DNA of 64,000 bases from Chitinophaga pinensis (GTDB lineage Bacteria; Bacteroidota; Bacteroidia; Chitinophagales; Chitinophagaceae), in the NCBI GenBank assembly GCA_945897185.1, contig CAMDFC010000004.1, forward strand, positions 1 through 64,000, in the 5' to 3' direction. Within the stretch, counting starts at the first letter, position 1. Each line of letters opens with the position of its first letter. The notes under the pieces were generated by a model. The model did no database searches. It worked only from the letters and a program-made list of their open reading frames with translations, and had not been told where the DNA came from. Shown in pieces: positions 47,625-56,305 of this stretch. Both the position numbers and the translations under genes were made by a program.

Positions 47625-48259
47625 GAGTTATTTTTTAAACTATCAACAAATTTTCGAATCAAACCCATATTTTTTATGCCCGGTGATACTTCAAATTTAC
47701 TATTCACATCAACTGCATAAAGGTCTTTTTGTATACTAGCAAGCTCATGTAATTCTTTACCCAATTCAGCACCAATTCCACCACTGAGAAAATAAGGTTT
47801 GCCTAATGCTTTATTACTAACCAATTTCCAATCAAATTGTTTACCCGTTCCTCCATACTTTTCGCCCATTGTGTCGAATAAAAAATAGTCAACAACATCC
47901 CTATACGGACTAACCCTTAATTCAATATCGTCTATTGTACCTACTCTAAATGCTTTTATAACCTTTACCTGTTTTGAGATTCGCTCGCAATAGGCTGGGG
48001 TTTCCTCTCCATGTAGTTGAACCATTTCAAGTCCCCAATCCGCAACTAACCGTAGTAAATCGCCTTCCTGTTCGTTAACAAAAACACCAATTTTTCTAAT
48101 GCTTATTTGCTGCGCTTTTGTTTCTGATGCTTGCATTTTATGCTTGCCTACATATCTTGGAGAATGGGGATAAAAAATCAATCCTGCATAATCAACCCCT
48201 AATAATTGGAGTTCATTTAATTGCTCAACACTTGTTATGCCACAAACCTTAATCAGCAT
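47621..48259 (-). CDS. trpF: Phosphoribosylanthranilate isomerase
   Basis: Third-step isomerase of tryptophan synthesis. It is 212 residues, a TIM barrel with catalytic Cys in IKVCGIT (about residue 6) and Asp in FLFDTMGEKYGGTG. LSGGI and VDVNSKFEVSPGIKN are the C-terminal phosphate-binding motifs. It overlaps trpC by one base and trpB by four. Confidence 0.96.
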   Translation of the reverse strand: MLIKVCGITSVEQLNELQLLGVDYAGLIFYPHSPRYVGKHKMQASETKAQQISIRKIGVFVNEQEGDLLRLVADWGLEMVQLHGEETPAYCERISKQVKVIKAFRVGTIDDIELRVSPYRDVVDYFLFDTMGEKYGGTGKQFDWKLVSNKALGKPYFLSGGIGAELGKELHELASIQKDLYAVDVNSKFEVSPGIKNMGLIRKFVDSLKNNS

Positions 48260-49044
48260 TATAATTTGATTTGATTTATGAATTCCCCCAGGGCGCTTCC
48301 AGGATCTGTGTTTTTCATGAAGTTTTCTCCTATAAGAAAAGCTTGGTATCCGTTTTCTTTGAACAAACGAACCTGAGCAGGATCATCAATTCCGCTTTCA
48401 GCTACTTTAATATATTGAGATGGAATAGCTGCAGCCATTCGTAAACTACGCTGAACATCTACGTCAAAAGTTTTTAAGCTGCGGTTATTGATTCCAACAA
48501 ATTGAACTGTATTGCAAATATGCTCAAGCTCCTCATCATCATGTAGCTCTAAAAGAACCTCCAAGCCAAGTTCATTTGCCAAATTAGAATATGAAGAAAC
48601 TTCTGCTGGAGTTAAACAGGCTGCAATAAGAAGTATCAGATCTGCACCCATTGCTTTGGCCTCATGAATTTGGTATTCATCAATTATGAAATCTTTTCGA
48701 AGAATTGGAATTGAGAGCTGTTTTCTTGCTGTAATTAGGTCTTGATCACTCCCTCCAAAAAAATCAACATCGGTAAGAATGGAAACTGCTGAAGCCCCAT
48801 TTTGTTGGTAACCCTGGGTTACTTCAACAACCTCTGCTTTTATATTTATATTACCCTTAGACGGTGACTTTCTTTTAAATTCTGCAATAATCCCCGAGCC
48901 TTCCCCATTTGATATTTTTGAGGAAAGGGAAAGCGGAGATCGCTGGTACATTTCAGCTTTTTGAAGCGCTGAAAGAGGCACAAGCTGTTTTTGGGATTCT
49001 ACCCATTCTTTTTTTCTACTAACTATTTTATCGAGTATACTCAT
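48259..49044 (-). CDS. trpC: Indole-3-glycerol phosphate synthase
   Basis: A 261-residue TIM-barrel enzyme, separate from TrpF here. Catalytic lysine is in IIAEFKRKSPSKG and a second in PILRKDFIIDEYQI. GINNRSLKTF and VAESGID are typical. It starts 3 bp after trpD. The N-terminal extension ILDKIVSRKKEWVE is the usual helix alpha-0. Confidence 0.96.
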   Translation of the reverse strand: MSILDKIVSRKKEWVESQKQLVPLSALQKAEMYQRSPLSLSSKISNGEGSGIIAEFKRKSPSKGNINIKAEVVEVTQGYQQNGASAVSILTDVDFFGGSDQDLITARKQLSIPILRKDFIIDEYQIHEAKAMGADLILLIAACLTPAEVSSYSNLANELGLEVLLELHDDEELEHICNTVQFVGINNRSLKTFDVDVQRSLRMAAAIPSQYIKVAESGIDDPAQVRLFKENGYQAFLIGENFMKNTDPGSALGEFINQIKL

Positions 49045-49047
49045 AAC

Positions 49048-50043
49048 TTAAGCTTGAAGCGCAATTAATTTTTTATATACTCCAAATGCCTTTCCACCCA
49101 TTAAACTTTCAGTTGCATCAAAGCGTGCAGTTTCGTAATCAGTATATTTATCGGTAATAAGCAGAGCCAACGCAGCATTAGCCGTAACAACGGCATTTTG
49201 TGCTACTGTGCCTTTCCCTTTTAAAATATTCATGAAGATTTGTGCAGCAGCTTCAATGCTTTCACCACCATGTAAATCATGCTGATTAACATATTGTTTA
49301 CCCAATTGAAGTGGCGTTAAAATTGATTCCCCTGCCTTGGTAATCATTTTTACATCGGCTGTCAATGAAACCTCATCATACCCATCCAAAGAATGAATGA
49401 TTGCATACGCACGGTTTTCACCTTGCAACAAGTAATTATATATACGAGAGATTTCAAGGTTGTAAACGCCTATAAGCTGAAAAGCAGGATTTGATGGGTT
49501 AACCATTGGACCTAGGAGATTGAAGAAAGTTCTAACGCCGAGGTTTCTGCGAATTGTCGCTACTATTTTTAAAGCAGGATGAAAAACTGGTGCATGTAAG
49601 AAACACATGTTGGATTCGTCAATTTCTCTTTTAAGTGCTGCTGCATCGTTTTTAAATTTGTACCCAAGCGCTTCCATGAGGTTAGATGCCCCACTTATGG
49701 AACTTGCACCATAGGATCCATGTTTGGCAACTTGTTGACCAGTACCAGCAACAACAAAGCAAGAAAGCGTTGAAATATTAAATGTATTTTTCCCGTCACC
49801 GCCTGTCCCAACAATATCCATGACCTTTCTGTCTTCAAAATCCAATGCAACACACATCTCTAAGAGTGCCTCTCTGAAACCAATAAGCTCCTGCAGAGTG
49901 ATTGTCCGCATCAAGTAGACAGAAATGAATGTGCTCAATTCATATTCATTGTATGCCCCCTTACCTATATCCAGTAATACTTGCTTTGATTCACTTTGAG
50001 ACAAAGTCTGGTGTTCAAAAAGAAAGTTTAAAATCTTCTTCAT
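49048..50043 (-). CDS. trpD: Anthranilate phosphoribosyltransferase
   Basis: Transfers phosphoribose from PRPP to anthranilate. It is 331 residues. The PRPP loop GTGGDGKNTFNIST, the KHGSYGASSISGASNLMEALG segment and RNLGVRTFFNLLGPMVNP are all present. It is monofunctional (not fused to TrpG), 11 bp after trpG. Confidence 0.97.
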   Translation of the reverse strand: MKKILNFLFEHQTLSQSESKQVLLDIGKGAYNEYELSTFISVYLMRTITLQELIGFREALLEMCVALDFEDRKVMDIVGTGGDGKNTFNISTLSCFVVAGTGQQVAKHGSYGASSISGASNLMEALGYKFKNDAAALKREIDESNMCFLHAPVFHPALKIVATIRRNLGVRTFFNLLGPMVNPSNPAFQLIGVYNLEISRIYNYLLQGENRAYAIIHSLDGYDEVSLTADVKMITKAGESILTPLQLGKQYVNQHDLHGGESIEAAAQIFMNILKGKGTVAQNAVVTANAALALLITDKYTDYETARFDATESLMGGKAFGVYKKLIALQA

Positions 50044-50054
50044 ATTATCAAATA

Positions 50055-50657
50055 TTAAAAATCTTGAAAAGGATTTAACCAGTTCTCAATCATAGTCTTT
50101 CCTAAAGGCGTCAATAAACTTTCTGGATGAAATTGAACGCCTTGTACATCATAAACATGGTGTTTTAAAGACATAATCATTCCATGCTCATCCCATGAGG
50201 TTACTTCTAATTCTTTTGGAAATTGATCTCTATCTATAATCCAGCTGTGATAGCGTCCAACCTCTATTTCACTATCCAACCCCTTAAACAAATCATTTTT
50301 AAAAACAGATTTCTCCAAATCTTTCTTCAACTCAATTTTGGTAGCTACTCCATGAAAAACACGGGTGAGATTAGTTAGCCTTCCACCAAAAGCTTCTCCA
50401 ATAGCCTGATGACCCAAACAAACGCCTAAGATAGATTTCGATGCAGCATATTGTTTAATTAAAGGCAAAAGTATACCCGCTTCATTTGGTATACCTGGTC
50501 CGGGTGAGAGTATGATTTTATCAAACTCATTTACCTGATTAAGTGAAATTTCATCATTGCGAAAAACAGCTACTTTTTTCTTTATGATGTTCTCTACCAT
50601 TTGCACCAAATTATAGGTAAACGAATCGTAATTATCCAGTATTAGAATTTTACTCAC
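50055..50657 (-). CDS. trpG: Anthranilate synthase component II (glutamine amidotransferase)
   Basis: Provides ammonia to TrpE. It is 200 residues. It starts KILILDNYDSFTYNLVQ, with the oxyanion loop PGPGIPNEAG, the nucleophile Cys in GVCLGHQAIGEAFGG and the His-Glu pair in VQFHPES. In other bacteria this subunit can also serve para-aminobenzoate synthase (PabA). Here it lies directly after trpE, so tryptophan synthesis is the main role. The gap to trpE is 27 bp. Confidence 0.95.
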   Translation of the reverse strand: MSKILILDNYDSFTYNLVQMVENIIKKKVAVFRNDEISLNQVNEFDKIILSPGPGIPNEAGILLPLIKQYAASKSILGVCLGHQAIGEAFGGRLTNLTRVFHGVATKIELKKDLEKSVFKNDLFKGLDSEIEVGRYHSWIIDRDQFPKELEVTSWDEHGMIMSLKHHVYDVQGVQFHPESLLTPLGKTMIENWLNPFQDF

Positions 50658-50684
50658 TGTTTGATTATTTATCTTTTAATGATT

Positions 50685-52139
50685 TCATTTTCTATTCATT
50701 TCAGTTGCAAAACCAACTGCTTTCTTTAAAGCCCCAAGCTTATTGTTCACTTCCTGCAACTCGTTTGATGGGATACTTGAGGAAACAATACCAGCGCCTG
50801 CTTGATAAAAAAGGGTATTGGCTTTACTCAGAAAACTTCTTATTAAAATGGCTTGATTACAGGTGCCATCAAATCCGATGTAACCGATGGCACCACCATA
50901 AAATGACCTTGCTGTCTTTTCATATTTATTGATTAACTCCATCGCCTTAAATTTAGGAGCGCCACTCAAGGTGCCAGCAGGAAAGGTTTTTCCCATCAAT
51001 AAAAATGGATTTGCATTTTCGGGAACTGTACCAGTTACTTCACTTACTAGATGGATTACATGGGAATAGTATTTTACTTCTCGAAAATGAGAAACCTCTA
51101 CATTTTCACAGATTCTACTTAAATCATTTCGAGCAAGATCCACCAACATTACATGTTCTGCATTTTCTTTTGGATCTACCAACAATCTTTCTGCTTCCAA
51201 TTTGTCTGTAAGGTCATTCCCTGTTCTTTTGAAAGTACCCGCAATAGGATGTACAATCGCTTTACCGTTGGCAATGATTATTTGGCTTTCAGGAGAAGAT
51301 CCCATCAATTTATATTCACCGTAATCAAAATAGAACAAATACGGTGATGGATTAATCATTCTTAAAGCTCTATACACGTTAAACTCATCACCCTTGAATT
51401 TTTGTTCAAACCTTCTACTCAATACAATTTGAAAAACATCTCCCCTAAAACAATGCGCAATTCCTTTATCTACCATCTCCAAATATGCATTATCGTTGAG
51501 GTTAGATTGTTCAGGGCCATCCAATTCAAACGGGAACTGAGGTAAATCTCTGCTACAAATGATTTTTTCTACAGCCTTTTTATCCCCTTGAATGCCTTCA
51601 ACATGATTTTCTAATAAGAACAACTCATCTCTGAAATGATCAATGGCAATTACATATTGATAAAGTCTGTAACGCATCAGCGGAATCGCGGTTGTATCCG
51701 CATTCAAGAAACCATTACCCACATGCTGTGTATGATAGGGTTGCTCTGAAAATTTAATCGTTTCAAAAAATGGAATAGCATCATAACAAGTATAACCAAA
51801 AAGTCTTTGTGCAAATTTTATTTCTTTAGTTCCTTGTTCAACTTCGAAGCGCTGCATATAGCTCCATAACAAATCTGAAACTGCATCACTGGAAAATGAG
51901 GAACGGACTGGCAAAGATCCCGGATACTTAAACTCTACTTCTTCTTGATTTACAATTTCAATTCCTCCAATGGCGTTGATCGCAATAAATGAAAAACTAT
52001 TCTCAGTAGTATGGTGGTCAGTACTTTCTAACAGAATTGTATCACGAAACTTATCCCTTAATCTTAAATAGATGCCCACGGGAGTATAAAGGTCAGCTGC
52101 CATTTTATGTACAGAAGTGCTCAGTTGTATTTTTTTCAT
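50685..52139 (-). CDS. trpE: Anthranilate synthase component I
   Basis: Converts chorismate to anthranilate. It is 484 residues. The tryptophan feedback site LLES is at 36-39. The chorismate-binding C-domain includes DVFQIVLSRRFEQ, HPIAGTFKRT, DLARNDLSRIC, FPAGTLSGAPK and YGGAIGYIGFDG. It is the first structural gene of the supra-operon. The ATG lies 13 bp after the T-run of the attenuator terminator, so feedback inhibition and attenuation could both act here. Confidence 0.96.
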   Translation of the reverse strand: MKKIQLSTSVHKMAADLYTPVGIYLRLRDKFRDTILLESTDHHTTENSFSFIAINAIGGIEIVNQEEVEFKYPGSLPVRSSFSSDAVSDLLWSYMQRFEVEQGTKEIKFAQRLFGYTCYDAIPFFETIKFSEQPYHTQHVGNGFLNADTTAIPLMRYRLYQYVIAIDHFRDELFLLENHVEGIQGDKKAVEKIICSRDLPQFPFELDGPEQSNLNDNAYLEMVDKGIAHCFRGDVFQIVLSRRFEQKFKGDEFNVYRALRMINPSPYLFYFDYGEYKLMGSSPESQIIIANGKAIVHPIAGTFKRTGNDLTDKLEAERLLVDPKENAEHVMLVDLARNDLSRICENVEVSHFREVKYYSHVIHLVSEVTGTVPENANPFLLMGKTFPAGTLSGAPKFKAMELINKYEKTARSFYGGAIGYIGFDGTCNQAILIRSFLSKANTLFYQAGAGIVSSSIPSNELQEVNNKLGALKKAVGFATEMNRK

Positions 52140-52152
52140 TTTCTATTGAGTT

Positions 52153-52181
52153 AAAAAAAAAGCCCCGAAATTTCGGGGCTA
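52153..52181 (-). terminator. Attenuator terminator in the trp-his leader
   Basis: On the minus strand AGCCCCGAAATTTCGGGGCT (perfect palindrome, 52161-52180) is followed by a run of about nine T residues, ending 13 bp before trpE. The preceding UAGCCC can alternatively pair with GGGCUA at the end of the leader ORF (52210-52215), which would disrupt this hairpin. Strong GC stem plus U-tract makes it a convincing intrinsic terminator; attenuation is inferred. Confidence 0.85.
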
Positions 52182-52208
52182 TAACTATGCTGACAGACAA
52201 CAAGCTAG

Positions 52209-52262
52209 CTAGCCCTTTAGAGGGATAATATGCCAACCGTTATTTGTATTACTAATTTTCAT
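52209..52262 (-). CDS. Putative trp-his operon leader peptide (17 aa, adjacent Trp-His codons)
   Basis: ATG at 52262 opens the frame MKISNTNNGWHIIPLKG and ends at TAG 52209, 28 nt before the terminator stem. It has one Trp codon (TGG, 52233-52235) followed directly by one His codon (CAT). The sequence AAGGGCTAG around the stop contains GGGCUA, complementary to the 5' arm of the terminator. CCCU upstream (52221-52224) can pair with AGGG within the same segment, offering a competing hairpin. The layout matches ribosome-mediated attenuation for an operon making both tryptophan and histidine. It is too short for the ORF track. Confidence 0.65.
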   Translation of the reverse strand: MKISNTNNGWHIIPLKG

Positions 52263-52267
52263 TGGCT

Positions 52268-52298
52268 CAAATTTCAATTATTCTTCAAACAATTCCAA
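52268..52298 (-). promoter_or_regulatory. Candidate promoter of the trp-his supra-operon
   Basis: On the minus strand TTG (52296-52298) and GAAATTTG (52268-52275) are 20 bp apart, matching TTG-N20-TAnnTTTG with one mismatch in the -7 box. The box ends 5 bp before the leader ATG, so the leader peptide would be almost leaderless. The rest of the gap to smpB holds nothing else recognised. Confidence 0.4.
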
Positions 52299-52312
52299 AA
52301 ATAATTTGGAGC

Positions 52313-52747
52313 CTATTTAACATAACGCTTAATTTCTCTGTCAGATTCTCTTTGCTTGATGGATTCACGTTTATCATGGAGCTTTTTACCCCTACCTAGA
52401 CCAATTTGAATTTTGGCATAGCCCCTTTCATTGAAAAAAATTTTAAGCGGAATTATTGTATACCCTTTGTCCTTTAACTTCTGCGCGAGCCTATTCAACT
52501 CTTTCTTCTTTAGCAAAAGTTTTCTCTCTCTTGTTGGGTTGTGGTTTGCATAGCTACCAAATGAGTAGTGGGCGATATGCAACCCCTTGATATAAAGTGC
52601 ACCTTTATCTAGTAAGCAATAGCTGTCACTAAAACTTACACTTCCATCTCTAATGGCTTTTACCTCGGTTCCAGTCAAAATCATACCTGCATCGAATTTC
52701 TCTTCAATAAAATATTCGAAAGTGGCAGATTTGTTCCTTAACTCCAT
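52313..52747 (-). CDS. smpB: SsrA-binding protein
   Basis: Partner of tmRNA in rescue of stalled ribosomes. It is 144 residues with the family start (NKSATFEYFIEEKFDAGMILTGTEVKAIRDG), HIAHYSFGSYANHNPTRERKLLL and the basic C-terminal tail KLHDKRESIKQRESDREIKRYVK. No tmRNA gene is seen nearby. It reads in the same direction as the trp genes but is separated from them by the leader region. Confidence 0.96.
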   Translation of the reverse strand: MELRNKSATFEYFIEEKFDAGMILTGTEVKAIRDGSVSFSDSYCLLDKGALYIKGLHIAHYSFGSYANHNPTRERKLLLKKKELNRLAQKLKDKGYTIIPLKIFFNERGYAKIQIGLGRGKKLHDKRESIKQRESDREIKRYVK

Positions 52748-52783
52748 GTTGTTTTAATAAGGCCATAAGAAAAAAAGCATGAT

Positions 52784-53701
52784 TCAGCTTGAAAGCAAGC
52801 CAAGTAACGCAGCTAATCTTTCTTTGAGCATTTTTCTATTCACAATCATATCCAAAAACCCATGTTCCAAAACAAATTCTGAAGATTGAAATCCTTCCGG
52901 AAGGTCTTTTTTGATTGTCTCCTTAATTACACGTGGACCAGCAAAGCCAATCATAGCTCCAGGTTCACCTATATTGATATCTCCTACCATTGCAAAAGAG
53001 GCAGTTGTACCTCCATATGTTGGATCTGTACAAAGTGAAATATAGGGTATGCCAGCAACAGCTAGTCTACTGATTTTTCCCAAAGTTTTTGGTAATTGCA
53101 TTAACGAAAATGCACTTTCCATCATTCTAGCGCCACCGCTTTTGCTTATAATCATAAAGGGTATCTTATGCGCCAAACAATAATCAGCAGATCTAGCAAT
53201 TTTTTCACCCATTACGCTTCCCAATGATCCACCAATAAAATTGAAATCCATGCAGCAAATCAACATCGAGTGACCTCCTATTTTACCTGTTGCTGAAGAA
53301 ATAGAATCGTTCAATCCTGTTTTTGCATAGGCTTCATCTAACCTCTTTTTGTAAGGTTTAAGGTCATTAAAACCCAGAAAATCTATCGACTTAATTTCAG
53401 TAAATAGTTCAGTATAGTCATTGTCATCAAACAGTATTTCAAAATATTCTGCACTTCCTATTCTGTGGTGGTGGTCGCATTTTGGACAAACAGATAAGTT
53501 TTCCTTCAGCTCTATGGAAGTACAGGTGTATTTGCAAACTGGGCACATGGTCCATAAACCATCGGGTACTTCTTTCTTTTCAGCTGTAGATGTGCTAATA
53601 CCCTTTTTTCTTCTCTTAAACCAGCTGTTTGAAGTAGACTCTTGCTCAGGCATTGCGCCAGACAATTGTTCGTTAAAATCTTCTTCTCTTTTTAAAGGCA
53701 T
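52784..53701 (-). CDS. accD: Acetyl-CoA carboxylase carboxyltransferase subunit beta
   Basis: Makes malonyl-CoA for fatty acid synthesis with AccA. It is 305 residues. The N-terminal zinc ribbon is CPVCKYTC...CPKCDHHHR, followed by the crotonase-like core with GGSLGSVMGEKIARS, SGGARMMESAFSLMQ and GPRVIKETIKKDLPEGFQ. An N-terminal extension of about 50 charged residues precedes the zinc finger. accA is not in the window. Confidence 0.96.
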   Translation of the reverse strand: MPLKREEDFNEQLSGAMPEQESTSNSWFKRRKKGISTSTAEKKEVPDGLWTMCPVCKYTCTSIELKENLSVCPKCDHHHRIGSAEYFEILFDDNDYTELFTEIKSIDFLGFNDLKPYKKRLDEAYAKTGLNDSISSATGKIGGHSMLICCMDFNFIGGSLGSVMGEKIARSADYCLAHKIPFMIISKSGGARMMESAFSLMQLPKTLGKISRLAVAGIPYISLCTDPTYGGTTASFAMVGDINIGEPGAMIGFAGPRVIKETIKKDLPEGFQSSEFVLEHGFLDMIVNRKMLKERLAALLGLLSS

Positions 53702-53725
53702 CGTTTTAGATTGATGTTACAATTG

Positions 53726-53733
53726 CAAATATA
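53726..53733 (-). promoter_or_regulatory. Candidate -7 promoter box for accD
   Basis: TATATTTG on the minus strand is a perfect TAnnTTTG element 24 bp upstream of the accD start, inside the 83-bp gap after parC. No -33 TTG is visible at the expected distance. Confidence 0.45.
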
Positions 53734-53784
53734 ACTTTTCTGAAACAATCGGGTTTTTAGGGATAAATACAGCACCAATTGGCA

Positions 53785-56295
53785 TCAAAATAGTTCAGCT
53801 TGTTTTTTATTACCATCTACATCTTGCCAGATGATTTGCGTACTTTTAGTATAATCAGTAAGTTTATTCCCGATTGCTTTCCATCCCATAATCTCAACAA
53901 AATCAGCAATTTTTACCTTGGAAGTCCTGCTCTGCGCTCCCTTACCAGAGGTAATTACTGCTATTGGTTTTACTACAGTACTTACTGCTTCCAGGTAATT
54001 GCCCTCACCCTCTTTGATAAAGCTGAATTTGGTATTCATTGTTGTGGTCTCAATTTTGAAACGTTTTACGTTGAATTGTAATTTTTCTTTATCGAGGTAG
54101 ATGGCAGTCACAATTTTAAGAGGATCAAATTTTTCAATTTGCACAAGCGATTCACTATCGAATCGTTGCGTGAGCTCCAGACCCGTTAACTGGTAAGTGC
54201 CGTCTTGGTAGACAGCAAAAACTGAATCTCCTGGCTGAAAACTGCCAAGATAAGACCCTTTTTCATCTGTATTCAACCTTCCAAAGACATTATCAAACCA
54301 GAGCTCTTTTCCGCCTAAAGTGGATTTCCCTGCAACTTTCAGCTTGACATTCTTTACTGGGTATTTGGTAACCTGGTTTCCCACAGAATTTCTTCCTTTG
54401 ATATCAAGTACGGTAAAATCAAAATCCAATTGTTTGATTCGGGCACTGCAGTTGGGGCTCAAAACAACAACAACCGACTCTGCTTCTCCGTTTGCATTGG
54501 CTGTAAAATAATTTACCTTAGACTTATCACTTCCTTTCGTTAAATCATATTCTTTATCACGGGTTATGCCAGTAACATTAAATCGTTTGGCATAAGATAT
54601 GCCCGTTTCACCATCCGTATAAATCATGTTATACGTTAGCCTTTCATCAGTTTTTTGAAAAATTGCAGCGTGAATGATCTCCTTTCCAATGTATGCCTTA
54701 TCGTCTACTTTCACCACTTTCATTATGCCCCTTCGGGTGAACACGATAATATCATCCAAATCTGAACACTCTGTAATGAATTCATCTTTTTTGAGACTGG
54801 TTCCAATAAAGCCTTCTGAACGATTCATGTGTACTCTAACATTGGCAATTGCAACTTGGCGTGCCTGAATAACATCAAATGGTTTAATTTCAGTTTTTCG
54901 CTCTTTTCCTTTCCCATATTTTACCTTAAGCCCCTCAAAATAAGAAATTGCATAATCGTTCAGGTTTGCAAGGTCTAGTATCACCAATTTCATTTCTGAA
55001 TCGATGTTGCTAATCTGGATATTTAATTCATCAATATCCAACTTATAAATTCTACGGACTGGCTTTTCTGTTAATTTGATGATATCCTCTCGGGTTACTT
55101 CACGCTTAAATAATTTCTTAAAGGGGCCAAAGGCATCTTGAATGGCTTGCAAAACCCGCTCCCAATCTTCGTGTTTCTTTTCTAATTCCTTGTAAATTTT
55201 TTCTTCAAAGAAAATTCGCTCAAGGGAGGTAAAGTGCCATTTTTCCTGTAACTCAGATAGCCTAATTTCTAGCTCCTGCTTGAGTAATTCTTTGGTATTG
55301 TCTGCCGACAATCTTAATAAATCAGAAACAGTAATGAACTGCGGCTTGTGTTCCACAACTACACAAGCATTTGGCGCAATACTCACTTCACAGTCCGTAA
55401 ATGCATAAAGTGCATCAATGGTATTATCAGAAGATATACCAGCAGCCAATTCCACTAAAACCTCTACCTCAGCGGCGGTATTGTCTGTTACTTTCTTAAT
55501 TTTTATTTTACCCTGTTCATTTGCTTTTACAATAGACTCCATCAATTGGGTGGTTGTAACCCCGTATGGAACGTCTTTTATGGCAATACATTTTTTATCA
55601 ACTTCATAAATATGGGCCCTACATTTTATCCTACCACCTCTCTTTCCATCAGTATAATTAGAAACATCTATCATACCACCAGTCTGAAAATCAGGAAAAA
55701 GTTCAAATTTTTTACCTTTTAAATACTTTATTGATGCATCAATTAGTTCAATAAAATTGTGGGGTAAAATTTTTGTAGATAATCCAACTGCAATTCCTTC
55801 AGCACCTTGCGCAAGCAGCAGAGGAAATTTCACTGGCAAATGAACAGGTTCTTTCTTTCTGCTATCATAACTCAATTGCCATTGGGTGGTTTTTGCATTG
55901 AATGCAACTTCTAGTCCAAATTTACTCAACCTCGCTTCAATATACCTGGCAGCCGCAGCATCATCGCCCGTTCGAACATCACCCCAATTACCCTGGGTGT
56001 CAACCATAAGATCTTTTTGACCAAGGTTCACCAACGCATCTTGGATACTGGCATCACCATGAGGATGGTATTGCATGGTTTGACCAATAATATTGGCCGC
56101 TTTATTTAATCTTCCATCATCCATTTCTTTCATGGAATGAAGAATTCTCCTTTGTACGGGTTTTAAACCATCCGCAACATCTGGAACAGCACGCTCCAGA
56201 ATAACATAAGATGCATAGTCTAAAAACCAGTTCTTATACTGACCTGATACTCCGGTATCAGTTGCAAGCTCTATGTTGAATTTCGATTTTGCCAT
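53785..56295 (-). CDS. parC: DNA topoisomerase IV subunit A (ParC-type)
   Basis: Breakage-rejoining subunit of a type IIA topoisomerase. It is 836 residues. The N-terminal winged-helix and tower region starts YASYVILERAVPDVADGLKPVQRRIL. The catalytic Tyr is about residue 118 in AAARYIEARL. The C-terminal third (about 500-836) has a degenerate beta-pinwheel and lacks an obvious GyrA box, supporting topo IV rather than gyrase. It sits with parE in one operon, with a DUF1835 gene between them. Confidence 0.93.
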   Translation of the reverse strand: MAKSKFNIELATDTGVSGQYKNWFLDYASYVILERAVPDVADGLKPVQRRILHSMKEMDDGRLNKAANIIGQTMQYHPHGDASIQDALVNLGQKDLMVDTQGNWGDVRTGDDAAAARYIEARLSKFGLEVAFNAKTTQWQLSYDSRKKEPVHLPVKFPLLLAQGAEGIAVGLSTKILPHNFIELIDASIKYLKGKKFELFPDFQTGGMIDVSNYTDGKRGGRIKCRAHIYEVDKKCIAIKDVPYGVTTTQLMESIVKANEQGKIKIKKVTDNTAAEVEVLVELAAGISSDNTIDALYAFTDCEVSIAPNACVVVEHKPQFITVSDLLRLSADNTKELLKQELEIRLSELQEKWHFTSLERIFFEEKIYKELEKKHEDWERVLQAIQDAFGPFKKLFKREVTREDIIKLTEKPVRRIYKLDIDELNIQISNIDSEMKLVILDLANLNDYAISYFEGLKVKYGKGKERKTEIKPFDVIQARQVAIANVRVHMNRSEGFIGTSLKKDEFITECSDLDDIIVFTRRGIMKVVKVDDKAYIGKEIIHAAIFQKTDERLTYNMIYTDGETGISYAKRFNVTGITRDKEYDLTKGSDKSKVNYFTANANGEAESVVVVLSPNCSARIKQLDFDFTVLDIKGRNSVGNQVTKYPVKNVKLKVAGKSTLGGKELWFDNVFGRLNTDEKGSYLGSFQPGDSVFAVYQDGTYQLTGLELTQRFDSESLVQIEKFDPLKIVTAIYLDKEKLQFNVKRFKIETTTMNTKFSFIKEGEGNYLEAVSTVVKPIAVITSGKGAQSRTSKVKIADFVEIMGWKAIGNKLTDYTKSTQIIWQDVDGNKKQAELF

Positions 56296-56305
56296 TTTCT
56301 ACTTT

